Shown: positions 10,677 to 19,859 of the stretch, piece by piece
Layout: the number at the start of each line of letters is the position of its first letter
How positions within the stretch are numbered: position 1 is the stretch's first letter
NCBI GenBank assembly: GCA_019671135.1
Contig: JAHRHY010000002.1
Location: 1,922,001 to 1,986,000, forward strand
Reading direction: 5' to 3'
DNA: 64,000 nt
Origin: Linnemannia hyalina
Taxonomy: Eukaryota; Mortierellomycota; Mortierellomycetes; Mortierellales; Mortierellaceae
Position numbers and translations under genes: made by a program
Notes under the pieces: generated by a model
What the model was told of the DNA's origin: nothing
The model's input: only the letters and a program-made list of their open reading frames with translations
Database searches by the model: none

Positions 10677-11978
10677 ATGTCGCCAACAAAAGAATCTCTG
10701 ATAAACAAAGCCATCAACGAAATTTCCCATTTGCTGTCAAATGTGGGTAATCTACAGTCAGTACCATTTGGCAGTGTGGAGAGAAAAGGATTCACCAAAT
10801 TCTCCAAACTCTTTTGCGATTCCATCATCTTTTGGGGTATATATAACTTTGCTGACGATACCACTAAAGGTACAGCAATTGGAAAATACATTGCTGAACT
10901 GCGCGATGCATTTAACCACACCGATTTAAATGTGGAATCTGTAAAGTTGGTCGATGCTAGGCAGGTTAAAATGGATGATAACTATTTTTCTCCGCGCATG
11001 GTCAAACGCCATAGAAAGTTGTTTGTTGGAAAAGAATACCAACAGGGATTTATTGCCATCAAGGTTTCTTTAGATTTTTCCCGTGCAAAGATTGTTGTGC
11101 CAATTTTGGCGAACATGTTGTCTAGCTTGAACGAGAGCGGCATTGCTTTACATGACATAGACTTTGCCTATGATTGTACGCGTATTACCACACGACTGCA
11201 CGTGGAGAGATTGCTAAAACAAACGAAAACTACAAAAATTGTCGATGATGTGGGAAGAGTAGGACATCATTGTATTTCATGGAGAGGTCGAAAAGGGGAT
11301 ACAAAGAATATCCGATATAAGGTGTATAACAAATTTGTCCAGATTTTGGAAAGTGCCGAGGTGCGAAAGAGCCTTGGTTCACGTTTGGAGGATTTGGTGG
11401 AGAAAGAAACAGCATTTGGACGACGAGTTAAAAAATATAAAAAGCATGGTTATAGTCGTATCGAGCTGACGTTTGAAGGTTCATCTTTGAGATCTCTTCA
11501 GTCATATCAAGACGAAATGGACAAGACAAAGAATCTCTTGAAGAAATGTAAAACATTTAAATGTTCCTTTGAGATGCAGTGGGAGGAACGTGCAAAATGC
11601 ATTACCTCGATGGTGGCTGTACATTTTCCACATGAGAAACTGTTTGCTTATTGTCACTGGTGGAATTCGGTAACCTCTAAGAAGTATGGATATATGTGGC
11701 AAAACTTTAAGAACCCCGAGCTTATTACACTTTTGCTGGCTAACTATTCCTTTAACGATAGACCTATATACTTTGTGGAAGGACATGTAGAAGAGGTAAA
11801 TGGGAAAGAGAAAGTTATTTTGGGCGAAATAAGGACATTTAAGCGCGAGCCTGGATGTACTGCCATCACGCTAGTTGCTGGCTCGCAAAAAGGAATGTTT
11901 CCTTCGAGGGATGCATCTTCTAACGTCATTCGTAAATTTAGCAAAGTTGGAATTGGGAAATGTCTTGGGTCGAAATAG
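10677..11978 (+). pseudogene. Rep_trans-like replication initiator candidate, copy 1, 3'-truncated
   Basis: From 10621 to about 11955 the sequence is nearly identical to the intact copy at 13301-14635, including 56 bases of leader with a TTTTTAAAA palindrome. Homology ends abruptly at 11955, where repeat R2 begins in inverted orientation. The frame then reads 8 foreign residues and stops at 11978, so about 140 C-terminal residues are lost. It retains the candidate nuclease segment (DIDFAYD, YKVYNK, SRIELTF). Several single-base differences group this copy with the fragment at 16792-17602 rather than with 13357-15060. Confidence 0.6.
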
Positions 11979-12273
11979 TTAAATATGTTATGGAATACCA
12001 ATGGAAGTTGCAAGAATTTGTACAGACGATTATGGAAGGAGTTTTTAAAAAGACAACAGATATATCTATAAAGAATACATATACAAAAGCAAAAGAATCC
12101 AAATGGACATAGTTATCTAGCAGTATTACAAGAGCAAAACGTAAGGAAAGAGTATCAACATAAACATATTTTACATATCGGTAATCGAGGAATAGAATTG
12201 GGGGAGATCGCTTTTTTTTGGGCGAGGGAGTACACCTATTTTCTCGTCTTTTGTTAAGCTATGCCCACCATTT
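11956..12273 (-). repeat. Repeat R2, copy A (inverted)
   Basis: The reverse complement matches 16463-16791 almost throughout: AATGGTGGGCATAGCTTAAC, then GATGTTGATAC-type blocks, then a TTTTTAAAAA palindrome, then a GACCCAAGAC end. Its far end is fused directly to the truncated Rep-like gene copy 1. Confidence 0.7.
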
Positions 12274-12449
12274 TAAAAAACCTACGTTCATATAACATAT
12301 ATAGCATTTATACGTGTCTCCACGGTGAATCTCATGCATATACATCATGATGATAATGGTACCAGCTTGGTTGACAGTACTTGAATTCCCTGGGAATAAT
12401 TCCCATAATACTACTTATGGAAGGTATATATATTGCACATTTTAAAAAT
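12274..12449. other. Short AT-rich spacer with palindromic EcoRI-like block
   Basis: No gene seen. It holds an ATTCCC/GGGAAT inverted pair near 12382-12408, related to the upstream motif of neighbouring genes, and a TTTTAAAAA at 12440-12448 just beyond the stop of the next minus-strand gene. Confidence 0.4.
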
Positions 12450-12842
12450 TTATTCCGATAGCTCAACAACATTGGCTGTATCTAATTCTTCCTCTTGATT
12501 TACCATGAGACCACTGGCAAATCCTTTGATCAAGGCATTTATTATATAAATCTCCTTCTTCTGCTGGAAAATAATTTGGTTCATCTTATCCATTCCTTTC
12601 TCTAATTTTCTAACACGTTTCTTTAACTTCTTATTCTCATACTGTAAATCATCATCGGATAGTTGCACATCCTCATCTTTCTTACATCTCCCAGATTTCA
12701 CATGCTTTCCACCATTCTTTTTTGCCTGATAGCTCTCCTTGGAAGACTTTATCTTGCATTCCTTACATGTATTTCTGGAATCATCGTAGAAATCATATGA
12801 AGGCTTCTTTTGGTCACATCTGTTGCAAATCCTTTTTGGCAT
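12450..12842 (-). CDS. Small zinc-ribbon coiled-coil protein
   Basis: Frame of 130 residues from ATG 12842. The N-terminus has two CxxC pairs (C5..C8 and C25..C28, spaced like a zinc ribbon or degenerate HNH module), with the pattern RICNRCDQKK...C..C. A Lys-rich segment follows, then an acidic block and a heptad-like coiled coil (KKLKKRVRKLEKGM). The C-terminus is short and acidic. Small proteins of this layout are frequent in large DNA viruses and phages, where most lack a known role; this likeness is from memory. Gene-end palindrome follows the stop. No intron. Confidence 0.55.
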   Translation of the reverse strand: MPKRICNRCDQKKPSYDFYDDSRNTCKECKIKSSKESYQAKKNGGKHVKSGRCKKDEDVQLSDDDLQYENKKLKKRVRKLEKGMDKMNQIIFQQKKEIYIINALIKGFASGLMVNQEEELDTANVVELSE

Positions 12843-12966
12843 ATTAGGCGGAATGGTGATCTCTTGATAGTTGATATACCACGTTTTTTCCCGGGAATAT
12901 TTCTCTCAATGTTTGTGTTTGAGGGTATACACAACAATATCTAATATAGATGTCAAGTTGTATCTA

Positions 12967-12984
12967 TTCAAGGGAGTAATTGAC
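12967..12984 (+). promoter_or_regulatory. Shared upstream motif, copy before 13003 gene
   Basis: TTCAAGGGAGTAATTGAC, followed by a TATA-like AGTATATAG and the start codon 19 bases beyond the motif. The same motif precedes both intact DDE genes at 16421-16440 and 18967-18985, read on the minus strand. Confidence 0.5.
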
Positions 12985-13002
12985 AAATAAGTATATAGCG
13001 GG

Positions 13003-13311
13003 ATGAGCATCTGGACGTCTTATCGCCGCAAATATATCATGCCCAGGCCTACACGTTTAACCAAAGCACGCCAGCAGGAAGTTGTTGCAGATTTTATTTA
13101 TGAGAAGAATCTGGAATTGTGTATGTTTGTCTATTTGGATGAATTTTTAGATCATCATCGTAACCTCTTTCCACAAGATGCCACTATATTTGGCACTAAC
13201 GGCATAAAAAAGTTATTAGAGGCATCTTATCAACTCCTACGTGACAAAATACGTGCAGATGGATTACTTACCGAGAAAGACGCTGGTGAATATATGCTTA
13301 GAAAAAAATGA
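13003..13311 (+). CDS. Small basic protein of unknown function
   Basis: Frame of 102 residues from ATG 13003; a second ATG at 13039 gives a 90-residue version beginning MPRPTRLTKARQ. Largely helical by composition, with no motif I recognise. It is preceded by the shared upstream motif and a TATA-like sequence, which supports it as a real gene. The stop overlaps the leader of the Rep-like gene, which begins 45 bases later. The two may be transcribed one after the other. Confidence 0.45.
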   Translation: MSIWTSYRRKYIMPRPTRLTKARQQEVVADFIYEKNLELCMFVYLDEFLDHHRNLFPQDATIFGTNGIKKLLEASYQLLRDKIRADGLLTEKDAGEYMLRKK

Positions 13312-13328
13312 CGACCTAAATTATAGAC

Positions 13329-13337
13329 TTTTTAAAA
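13329..13337. terminator. T5A4 palindrome between 13003 gene and Rep-like gene
   Basis: TTTTTAAAA lies 18 bases after the stop of the small gene and 20 bases before the Rep-like start. The same arrangement is at 10649-10657 in copy 1. Confidence 0.35.
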
Positions 13338-13356
13338 CCTAAGTATACCTTTTATT

Positions 13357-15060
13357 ATGTCGCCAACAAAAGAATCTCTGATAAACAAAGCCATCAACGA
13401 AGTTTCCCACTTGCTGTCAAATGTGGGTAATCTACAGTCAGCACCATTTGGCAGTGTGGAGAGAAAAGGATTCACCAAATTCTCCAAACTCTTTTGCGAT
13501 TCCATCATCTTTTGGGGTATATATAACTTTGCTGACGATACCACTAAAGGTACAGCAATTGGAAAATACATTGCTGAACTGCGCGATGCATTTAACCACA
13601 CCGATTTAAATGTGGAATCTGTAAAGTTGGTCGATGCTAGGCAGGTTAAAATGGATGATAACTATTTTTCTCCGCGCATGGTCAAACGCCATAGAAAGTT
13701 GTTTGTTGGAAAAGAATACCAACAGGGATTTATTGCCATCAAGGTTTCTTTAGATTTTTCCCGTGCAAAGATTGTTGTGCCAATTTTGGCGAACATGTTG
13801 TCTAGCTTGAACGAGAGCGGCATTGCTTTACATGACATAGACTTTGCCTATGATTGTACGCGTATTACCACACGACTGCACGTGGAGAGATTGCTAAAAC
13901 AAACGAAAACTACAAAAATTGTCGATGATGTGGGAAGAGTAGGACATCATTGTATTTCATGGAGAGGTCGAAAAGGGGATACAAAGAATATCCGATATAA
14001 GGTGTATAACAAATTTGTTCAGATTTTGGAAAGTGCCGAGGTGCGAAAGAGTCTTGGTTCACGTTTGGAGGATTTGGTGGAGAAAGAAACAGCATTTGGA
14101 CGGCGAGTTAAAAAATATAAAAATCATGGTTATAGTCGTATCGAGCTGACGTTTGAAGGTTCATCTTTGAGATCTCTTCAGTCATATCAAGACGAAATGG
14201 ACAAGACAAAGAATCTCTTGAAGAAATGTAAAACATTTAAATGTTCCTTTGAGATGCAGTGGGAGGAACGTGCAAAATGCATTACCTCGATGGTGGCTGT
14301 ACATTTTCCACATGAGAAACTGTTTGCTTATTGTCACTGGTGGAATTCGGTGACATCTAAGAAGTATGGATATATGTGGCAAAACTTTAAGAACCCCGAG
14401 CTTATTACACTTTTGCTGGCTAACTATTCCTTTAACGATAGACCTATATACTTTGTGGAAGGACATGTAGAAGAGGTAAATGGGAAAGAGAAAGTTATTT
14501 TGGGCGAAATAAGGACATTTAAGCGCGAGCCTGGATGTACTGCCATTACACTAGTTGCTGGCTCGCAAAAAGGAATGTTTCCTTCAAGGGATGCATCTTC
14601 TAACGTCATTCGTAAATTTAGCAAAGTTGGAATTGTGGAAGTTGACAACATCTCTATTGCCTGGCCAAAGCGTGTTCATAACAGGTATAGTGCCCCACTT
14701 GCAGATATCTTCGAATATGATGAAGATACAGTAGACACAAATGTGTTACATCTGAAAACTATTCATGTTTCGATGTATACTGCAGCCGACCGAATTCTAA
14801 AGCCTGATGAAGAGTATACCATTGTAGCGGCCGGTCTCAAAGAATTTCGTTCTGAACATCGTTGGCATTTTATTACAGCATGTGGCATAAAGGTGCGCGC
14901 AGGAAAATCGTTGGCAAAGATTTGGAGACCATGGCGTGTGGAGCATCTTCAAGGTCTACAGAGAATTGGTAGTGTGCAAGGTGTACCGTTGATGACATTT
15001 CGTGCAGTAAAAAAGGTTCGTATTCATGGCGAGGACGATATGAAGTGCGAGCGCGTTTGA
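13357..15060 (+). CDS. Candidate Rep_trans-like rolling-circle replication initiator, intact copy 2
   Basis: Intronless frame of 567 residues. I do not recognise it with certainty. The middle third has the order of motifs of Rep_trans-type initiators: a LHDIDFAYDCTR segment (acidic, metal-binding-like), a HHCISWRGRKGD strand (compare the YxGxRxS box), YKVYNKF (the YxK box that often carries the nicking tyrosine) and SRIELTF (the RvEl box). No HxH motif is seen, so it is not an HUH-type replitron or Helitron protein. The C-terminal half (CHWWNSV, YGYMWQNF, WHFITACGIKV) is unassigned. It is tail-to-tail with a DDE gene, the stops 35 bases apart with a T5A5 palindrome between. If the assignment is right it would nick DNA to start replication of the element. 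Confidence 0.5.
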   Translation: MSPTKESLINKAINEVSHLLSNVGNLQSAPFGSVERKGFTKFSKLFCDSIIFWGIYNFADDTTKGTAIGKYIAELRDAFNHTDLNVESVKLVDARQVKMDDNYFSPRMVKRHRKLFVGKEYQQGFIAIKVSLDFSRAKIVVPILANMLSSLNESGIALHDIDFAYDCTRITTRLHVERLLKQTKTTKIVDDVGRVGHHCISWRGRKGDTKNIRYKVYNKFVQILESAEVRKSLGSRLEDLVEKETAFGRRVKKYKNHGYSRIELTFEGSSLRSLQSYQDEMDKTKNLLKKCKTFKCSFEMQWEERAKCITSMVAVHFPHEKLFAYCHWWNSVTSKKYGYMWQNFKNPELITLLLANYSFNDRPIYFVEGHVEEVNGKEKVILGEIRTFKREPGCTAITLVAGSQKGMFPSRDASSNVIRKFSKVGIVEVDNISIAWPKRVHNRYSAPLADIFEYDEDTVDTNVLHLKTIHVSMYTAADRILKPDEEYTIVAAGLKEFRSEHRWHFITACGIKVRAGKSLAKIWRPWRVEHLQGLQRIGSVQGVPLMTFRAVKKVRIHGEDDMKCERV

Positions 15061-15064
15061 GAGG

Positions 15065-15074
15065 TTTTTAAAAA
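15065..15074. terminator. T5A5 palindrome between convergent genes
   Basis: TTTTTAAAAA begins five bases after the Rep-like stop and lies 22 bases from the stop of the opposing DDE gene. It could serve both strands as a termination or 3'-processing signal. The identical arrangement is at 17607-17616. Confidence 0.4.
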
Positions 15075-15095
15075 CTTTGGAAAGACTTTTGTTAA

Positions 15096-16376
15096 TTATA
15101 GACTGGTATTATCATCTTCGTGGTTTGACATTTCCTCGTCATCATCCTTATTTGACGTTTGTTCATCATCATCATCTGAAGCAACATCTATTCCTACAAA
15201 TTTCTCTTGCATTCTTTGTAACTCAAGACCATTTTCCAGTTTGTTTTGTACTGTAACGGTTTGTGTTAACTCTGGGACAAGTTGCCTTTCTCGTGGATAA
15301 TCTACCCCTTCTTCCATCCATGCACGATAATGTGGTAGCTCTTGGATATCCACTACTTTGACAAAGTTGCGAACATTTAGCGAGAGAAGACAAAGGCGGA
15401 ATGTAAGATTAAACTCCTTTTTGGATCCAACTCGTACAATCTCCTTGTTATTAAACTTGGCGAATGTTTTCATGAGATCACCAAAGACAGCCTCTGACGT
15501 AGATCGAAATCCACCAAACATAGCATTAAAGTTGGATTCCTCTTCGTGGAGTTGCTGTAGTCGTTTCTTACGAATGGGAAAACAGAAGTTACGCTCGTCC
15601 AACTTTTCTTTTTCTACAATATCGCCAATGTATTGTGTATATCCTCCATCGAGAGCAATACAGTCCATGTTGTTGATCTTCTTACCAATGCCCATCTCTT
15701 GTAACATTTTCCCATCGTTGTTATCACGACATGACGCTGATTTGGATACAAAGAGAACCATTCCATTGGCATCGATGGCCACTTGCGTTCTCAAACCCGA
15801 TTTCTTTAACGTATAAGAATACATTGCTGCTTTATCTTCCCCATATGTTGCTCGAGAGTCATGACCATCCAAGTAGAGAGTTACATGCTTGAACATTGGG
15901 GGATTTTTCCAATTGGCTGTTCGAATACGAATTTCCAATGAAGAGAACATAGATGCAAAACAGCGTGTAATCTCCTTCTCAAATAATGCACGTTCCACCT
16001 TGACGAATGTGCTGTATATCAAATGGAATGTGGACTTTGGCATATACTGTGCCATGGAATCCATAGTCTCTCCAGCGACGAAAAAGTACAAGAATGCAAT
16101 TCCTTTCTCAAGTGCGTTATATGGACCAGGGAAATAGTGTTTACTCCAAATGGTAGATAGAAAGAAAAACACTGGGATGGGTCCAAGTCGCTTCATCAAC
16201 ACCTTTTTCATATCCTGTATTCTTGCGATTGGCTTTAACTCTGAACGAAGAAATGTCTTGACCTTTGGGCACATTGGCCACGGTTCATCAAGAAATCCCC
16301 ATTCGTTCTCCAATAAAGTATCAAGAAGCCGTGCAAGTTTCTTTGGCGTAGGGTTTTCAGCAGTATCAGTCTCCAT
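15096..16376 (-). CDS. DDE-type transposase-like protein, copy 2
   Basis: Intronless frame of 426 residues from the first ATG at 16376; upstream codons are open but lack an ATG. Motifs are LYLDGHDSR, KKSGLRTQVAI, SKSASCRDNNDG, CIALDGGYTQY, then FGGFRSTSEAVFGDL with the probable third acidic residue. The tail is Asp/Glu/Asn-rich. It is very similar to 17638-18921 and related to 917-2203. The shared upstream motif TTCAAGGGAATAATTGAC and a TATAC box precede the start. It is paired tail-to-tail with the Rep-like gene, and the pair recurs downstream, so the two may work as one unit. Confidence 0.7.
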   Translation of the reverse strand: METDTAENPTPKKLARLLDTLLENEWGFLDEPWPMCPKVKTFLRSELKPIARIQDMKKVLMKRLGPIPVFFFLSTIWSKHYFPGPYNALEKGIAFLYFFVAGETMDSMAQYMPKSTFHLIYSTFVKVERALFEKEITRCFASMFSSLEIRIRTANWKNPPMFKHVTLYLDGHDSRATYGEDKAAMYSYTLKKSGLRTQVAIDANGMVLFVSKSASCRDNNDGKMLQEMGIGKKINNMDCIALDGGYTQYIGDIVEKEKLDERNFCFPIRKKRLQQLHEEESNFNAMFGGFRSTSEAVFGDLMKTFAKFNNKEIVRVGSKKEFNLTFRLCLLSLNVRNFVKVVDIQELPHYRAWMEEGVDYPRERQLVPELTQTVTVQNKLENGLELQRMQEKFVGIDVASDDDDEQTSNKDDDEEMSNHEDDNTSL

Positions 16377-16420
16377 AATGTCATTTTCTGCAAAAACTGG
16401 GAGTATACACACTTATACAT

Positions 16421-16440
16421 GTCAATTATTCCCTTGAATT
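16421..16440 (-). promoter_or_regulatory. Shared upstream motif, DDE copy 2
   Basis: On the minus strand it reads AATTCAAGGGAATAATTGAC, 45 bases before the DDE start, followed by GTGTATAC. Confidence 0.5.
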
Positions 16441-16462
16441 CCCCAGATATGTCATATTAAGA

Positions 16463-16791
16463 AATGGTGGGCATAGCTTAACAAAAGTCGAGAAAATAGG
16501 TGTACCCCCTCGGCCAAAATAAAGCGCTTCTACCACTTTTGTCTCGGTGATTACCGATATGTAAAATATGTTTATGTTGATACTCTTTCCTTATGTTTTG
16601 TTTTTGTAATACTACTAGATAACTATGTCCATTTGGGATCTTTTGCTTTTGTATATGTGTACTTCCTTATATGTATTTGCCATCTTTTTAAAAATTCCTT
16701 CCCCAATTATCTTCACAAATCCTTGCAACTTCCATTAGTATTCTATGACATATTTAACTATTTCGACCCAAGACGATTCCCAATGTTCCTT
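16463..16791 (+). repeat. Repeat R2, copy B
   Basis: About 330 bases between the DDE promoter and the truncated Rep-like fragment. It ends GACCCAAGACGATTCCCA, immediately joined to internal Rep-like coding sequence at 16792. It contains a TTTTTAAAAA palindrome at 16685-16694. Matches copy A (inverted) and copy C. Confidence 0.7.
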
Positions 16792-17602
16792 TGAGATGCA
16801 GTGGGAGGAACGTGCAAAATGCATTACCTCGATGGTGGCTGTACATTTTCCACATGAGAAACTGTTTGCTTATTGTCACTGGTGGAATTCGGTAACCTCT
16901 AAGAAGTATGGATATATGTGGCAAAACTTTAAGAACCCCGAGCTTATTACACTTTTGCTGGCTAACTATTCCTTTAACGATAGACCTATATACTTTGTGG
17001 AAGGACATGTAGAAGAGGTAAATGGGAAAGAGAAAGTTATTTTGGGCGAAATAAGGACATTTAAGCGCGAGCCTGGATGTACTGCCATCACGCTAGTTGC
17101 TGGCTCGCAAAAAGGAATGTTTCCTTCGAGGGATGCATCTTCTAACGTCATTCGTAAATTTAGCAAAGTTGGAATTGTGGAAGTTGACAACATCTCTATT
17201 GCCTGGCCAAAGCGTGTTCATAACAGGTATAGTGCCCCACTTGCAGATATCTTCGAATATGATGAAGATACAGTAGACACAAATGTATTACATCTGAAAA
17301 CTATTCATGTTTCGATGTATACTGCAGCCGACCGAATTCTAAAGCCTGATGAAGAGTATACCATTGTAGCAGCCGGTCTCAAAGAATTTCGTTCTGAACA
17401 TCGTTGGCATTTTATTACAGCATGTGGCATAAAGGTGCGCGCAGGAAAATCGTTGGCAAATATTTGGACACCATGGCGTGTGGAGCATCTTCAAGGTCTA
17501 TAGAGAATTGGCAGAGTCGAAGGTGTACCGTTGATGACATTTCGTGCAGTAAAAAAGGTTCGTATTCATGGCGAGGACGATATGAAGTGCGAGCGTGTTT
17601 GA
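16792..17602 (+). pseudogene. Rep_trans-like candidate, copy 3, 5'-truncated with a premature stop
   Basis: Homology to the intact gene begins abruptly at AATGTTCC (equivalent to 14243), losing about 295 N-terminal residues and all candidate nuclease motifs. A C-to-T change makes TAG at 17501-17503, where the intact copy has CAG. The frame would otherwise continue to the native stop at 17600-17602. A palindrome and a DDE gene follow exactly as in copy 2. Confidence 0.65.
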
Positions 17603-17606
17603 GAGG

Positions 17607-17616
17607 TTTTTAAAAA
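17607..17616. terminator. T5A5 palindrome between convergent genes (second unit)
   Basis: TTTTTAAAAA, placed between the stop of Rep-like copy 3 and the stop of DDE copy 3, as at 15065-15074. Confidence 0.4.
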
Positions 17617-17637
17617 CTTTGGAAAGTCATCTGTTGT

Positions 17638-18921
17638 TTATACACTGGTATTATCATCATCATCATCTTTGTTTGACATTTGTTCATCATCATCTTTGTT
17701 TGACATCTGTTCATCATCATCTGAAGCAACATACAATCCTATAAAATTCTCTTGCATCCTTTGTAACTCAAGACCATTCTCCAGTTTGTTTTGTACTGTA
17801 ATGGTTTGTGTTAACTCTGGAATAAGTTGCCTTTCTCGTGGATAATCTACTCCTTCTTCCATCCATCCGCGATGATGTGGCAGCTCTTGGATGTCCACTG
17901 CTTTGACAAAGTTGCGAACATTTAGCCAGAGAAGACAAAGGCGGAATGTTAGATTAAACTCCTTTTTGGATCCAACTCGTACAATCTCCTTGTTATTAAA
18001 CTTGGCGAATGTTTTCATGAGATCACCAAAGACAGCCTCTGACGTAGATCGAAATCCACCAAACATAGCATTAAAGTTGGATTCCTCTTCGTGCAGTTGC
18101 TGTAGTCGTTTCTTGCGGATAGGAAAACAGAAGTTACGCTCGTCCAACTTTTCTTTTTCCACAATATCACCAATGTATTGTGTATATCCTCCATCAAGGG
18201 CAATACAGTCCATGCTATCGATCTTCTTACCAATGCTCATCTCTTGTAGCATTTTCCCATCGTTGTTATCACGACATGACGCTGATTTGGATACAAAGAG
18301 AACCATGCCATTGGCGTCGATGGCCACTTGCGTTCTCAAACCTGATTTCTTTAACTTATAAGAGTACATTGCTGCTTTATCTTCCCCATATGTTGCTCGA
18401 GAGTCATGACCATCCAAGTAGAGAGTTACATGCTTGAACATTGGGGGATTTTTCCAATTGGCTGTTCGAATACGAATTTCCAATGAAGAGAACATGGATG
18501 CAAAACAGCGTGTAATCTCCTTCTCAAATAATGCACGTTCCACCTTGACGAATGTGCTGTATATCAAATGGAATGTGGACTTTGGCATATACTGTGCCAT
18601 GGAATCCATAGTCTCTCCAGCGACGAAAAAGTACAGAAATGCAATTCCTTTCTCAAGTGCGTTATATGGACCAGGGAAATAGTGTTTACTCCAGATGGTA
18701 GATAGAAAGAAAAACACTGGTATGACTCCAAGTCGCTTCATCAACACCTTTTTCATATCCTGTATTCTTGCGATTGGCTTCAGCTCTGAACGAAGAAATG
18801 TCTTGACCTTTGGGCACATTGGCCACGGTTCATCAAGAAATCCCCATTCGTTCTCCAATAGATTATCAAGCAGCTGTGCCAGTTTCTTTGGCGTAGGGTT
18901 TTCAGCAGTATCAGTCTCCAT
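17638..18921 (-). CDS. DDE-type transposase-like protein, copy 3
   Basis: Intronless frame of 427 residues from ATG 18921, matching the start used for copy 2; an in-frame ATG 36 bases upstream (18957) would add 12 residues. All three catalytic regions are present: LDGHDSR, ALDGGYTQY and SEAVFGDL. The acidic tail is longer because a short repeat (SNKDDDEQM) is duplicated. It differs from copy 2 by scattered substitutions, so both copies appear kept in frame. The shared upstream motif is at 18967-18985. Confidence 0.7.
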   Translation of the reverse strand: METDTAENPTPKKLAQLLDNLLENEWGFLDEPWPMCPKVKTFLRSELKPIARIQDMKKVLMKRLGVIPVFFFLSTIWSKHYFPGPYNALEKGIAFLYFFVAGETMDSMAQYMPKSTFHLIYSTFVKVERALFEKEITRCFASMFSSLEIRIRTANWKNPPMFKHVTLYLDGHDSRATYGEDKAAMYSYKLKKSGLRTQVAIDANGMVLFVSKSASCRDNNDGKMLQEMSIGKKIDSMDCIALDGGYTQYIGDIVEKEKLDERNFCFPIRKKRLQQLHEEESNFNAMFGGFRSTSEAVFGDLMKTFAKFNNKEIVRVGSKKEFNLTFRLCLLWLNVRNFVKAVDIQELPHHRGWMEEGVDYPRERQLIPELTQTITVQNKLENGLELQRMQENFIGLYVASDDDEQMSNKDDDEQMSNKDDDDDNTSV

Positions 18922-18966
18922 AATGTCATTTTCTGAAAAAATTGGGAGTATACACATGTAAATATC

Positions 18967-18985
18967 TCAATTATTCCCTTGAATT
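18967..18985 (-). promoter_or_regulatory. Shared upstream motif, DDE copy 3
   Basis: Minus-strand AATTCAAGGGAATAATTGA, located 46 bases before the start at 18921. Confidence 0.5.
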
Positions 18986-19168
18986 CCCCAGATATGTCAT
19001 ATTAAGAAATGGTGGGCATAGCTTAACAAAAGACGAGAAAAATGGTGTACTCCCTCGCCCAAAAAAAAGCTTTCCAACCTTTTTGTCTTCCTTGAAAACC
19101 GACATGTAAAATATATTTATATTGATACTCTTTACCTACGTTTTGTTTTTTTAATACTGCTAGAAAAT

Positions 19169-19598
19169 CAGTGTTTCTGTAAAGGATTTGAGGGCGTTGT
19201 GTGCTTTTGAGTGTTTTAATAGAAAGTGAGTTATGAACTGAGGAACTAAACTAGCATTGACTATGAATATTTATGTAACCTTGGAACCGGCTTAGTAATC
19301 ATGGCTCCCGTGTCTAGCCTTGTGACCTCGGCTAGACTTGTCAGCTCAATCAGACATGAGCAATCGAGGTTGGTGCATGGTTGCTTCCTAGGGTTGGATT
19401 AGTCAGCATGTTACCTTATTGGTAGGTGGCGCGTAACCGTTGTGCCTATCCAGAGTGACACTCTGACAGTTTCTCAGAAATTATTCGCACCCTTTATTTC
19501 CCTGTAAAATGCAAATCGAATCGAAGTAGCATTCGCATTCGCATCATGTAAAACCAATGTAAAATCCATTTATTCGCATTCGCATTTGAGAAACATTA
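19169..19598 (+). mobile_element. hAT-like non-autonomous element, 430 bp
   Basis: It interrupts R2 between flanks TAGAAAAT (19161-19168) and TAGATAAC (19599-19606). These match at six of eight positions and correspond to a single TAGATAAC in intact R2 copies. Ends are CAGTGTTTCTGTA and the reverse complement TAATGTTTCTCAA, decayed hAT-like TIRs. The right end has ATTCGC repeats like the neighbouring 103-bp element. No open frame of note. Confidence 0.65.
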
Positions 19599-19756
19599 TA
19601 GATAACTATGTCCATATTGGATCGTTTGCTTTTGTATACGTACTCTCTTTACATCTATTCGTAATCTTTTTAAAAACCCCTTCCACAATTGCCTTTACGA
19701 ATTCTTGCAACTTCCATTGGTATTCCATAATGTATATAACTATTGAAACCCAAGAC

Positions 19757-19859
19757 TAGTGTTTCTCAAGAACATAGTGCATTCGCATTCGCATTCGCAT
19801 TCGCATCATGTAAAATCAATGGAAACCCCTTTATTCGCATTCGCATTTGAGAAACACTA
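19757..19859 (+). mobile_element. hAT-like MITE, 103 bp
   Basis: Perfect 13-base TIRs TAGTGTTTCTCAA and exact 8-bp target duplications CCCAAGAC at 19749-19756 and 19860-19867; the empty site is seen in R2 copy B. The interior is mostly ATTCGC hexamers around a short unique core shared with the 430-bp element. Eight-base duplications and this TIR are typical of hAT transposons. Confidence 0.85.

Noticed and set aside
13357..15060. HUH-type (replitron or Helitron-like) Rep
   Set aside because: No HxH metal motif is present; the motif order fits Rep_trans-like initiators better, and even that is tentative.
16745..17503. Start codon for Rep-like copy 3 inside R2
   Set aside because: The ATG and first residues come from R2, not from the gene; the fragment lacks its N-terminal half and carries a premature stop.
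19757..19859. CRISPR-like or satellite array from repeated ATTCGC
   Set aside because: No unique spacers; the hexamers sit inside an element with TIRs and 8-bp duplications, and the organism is eukaryotic.
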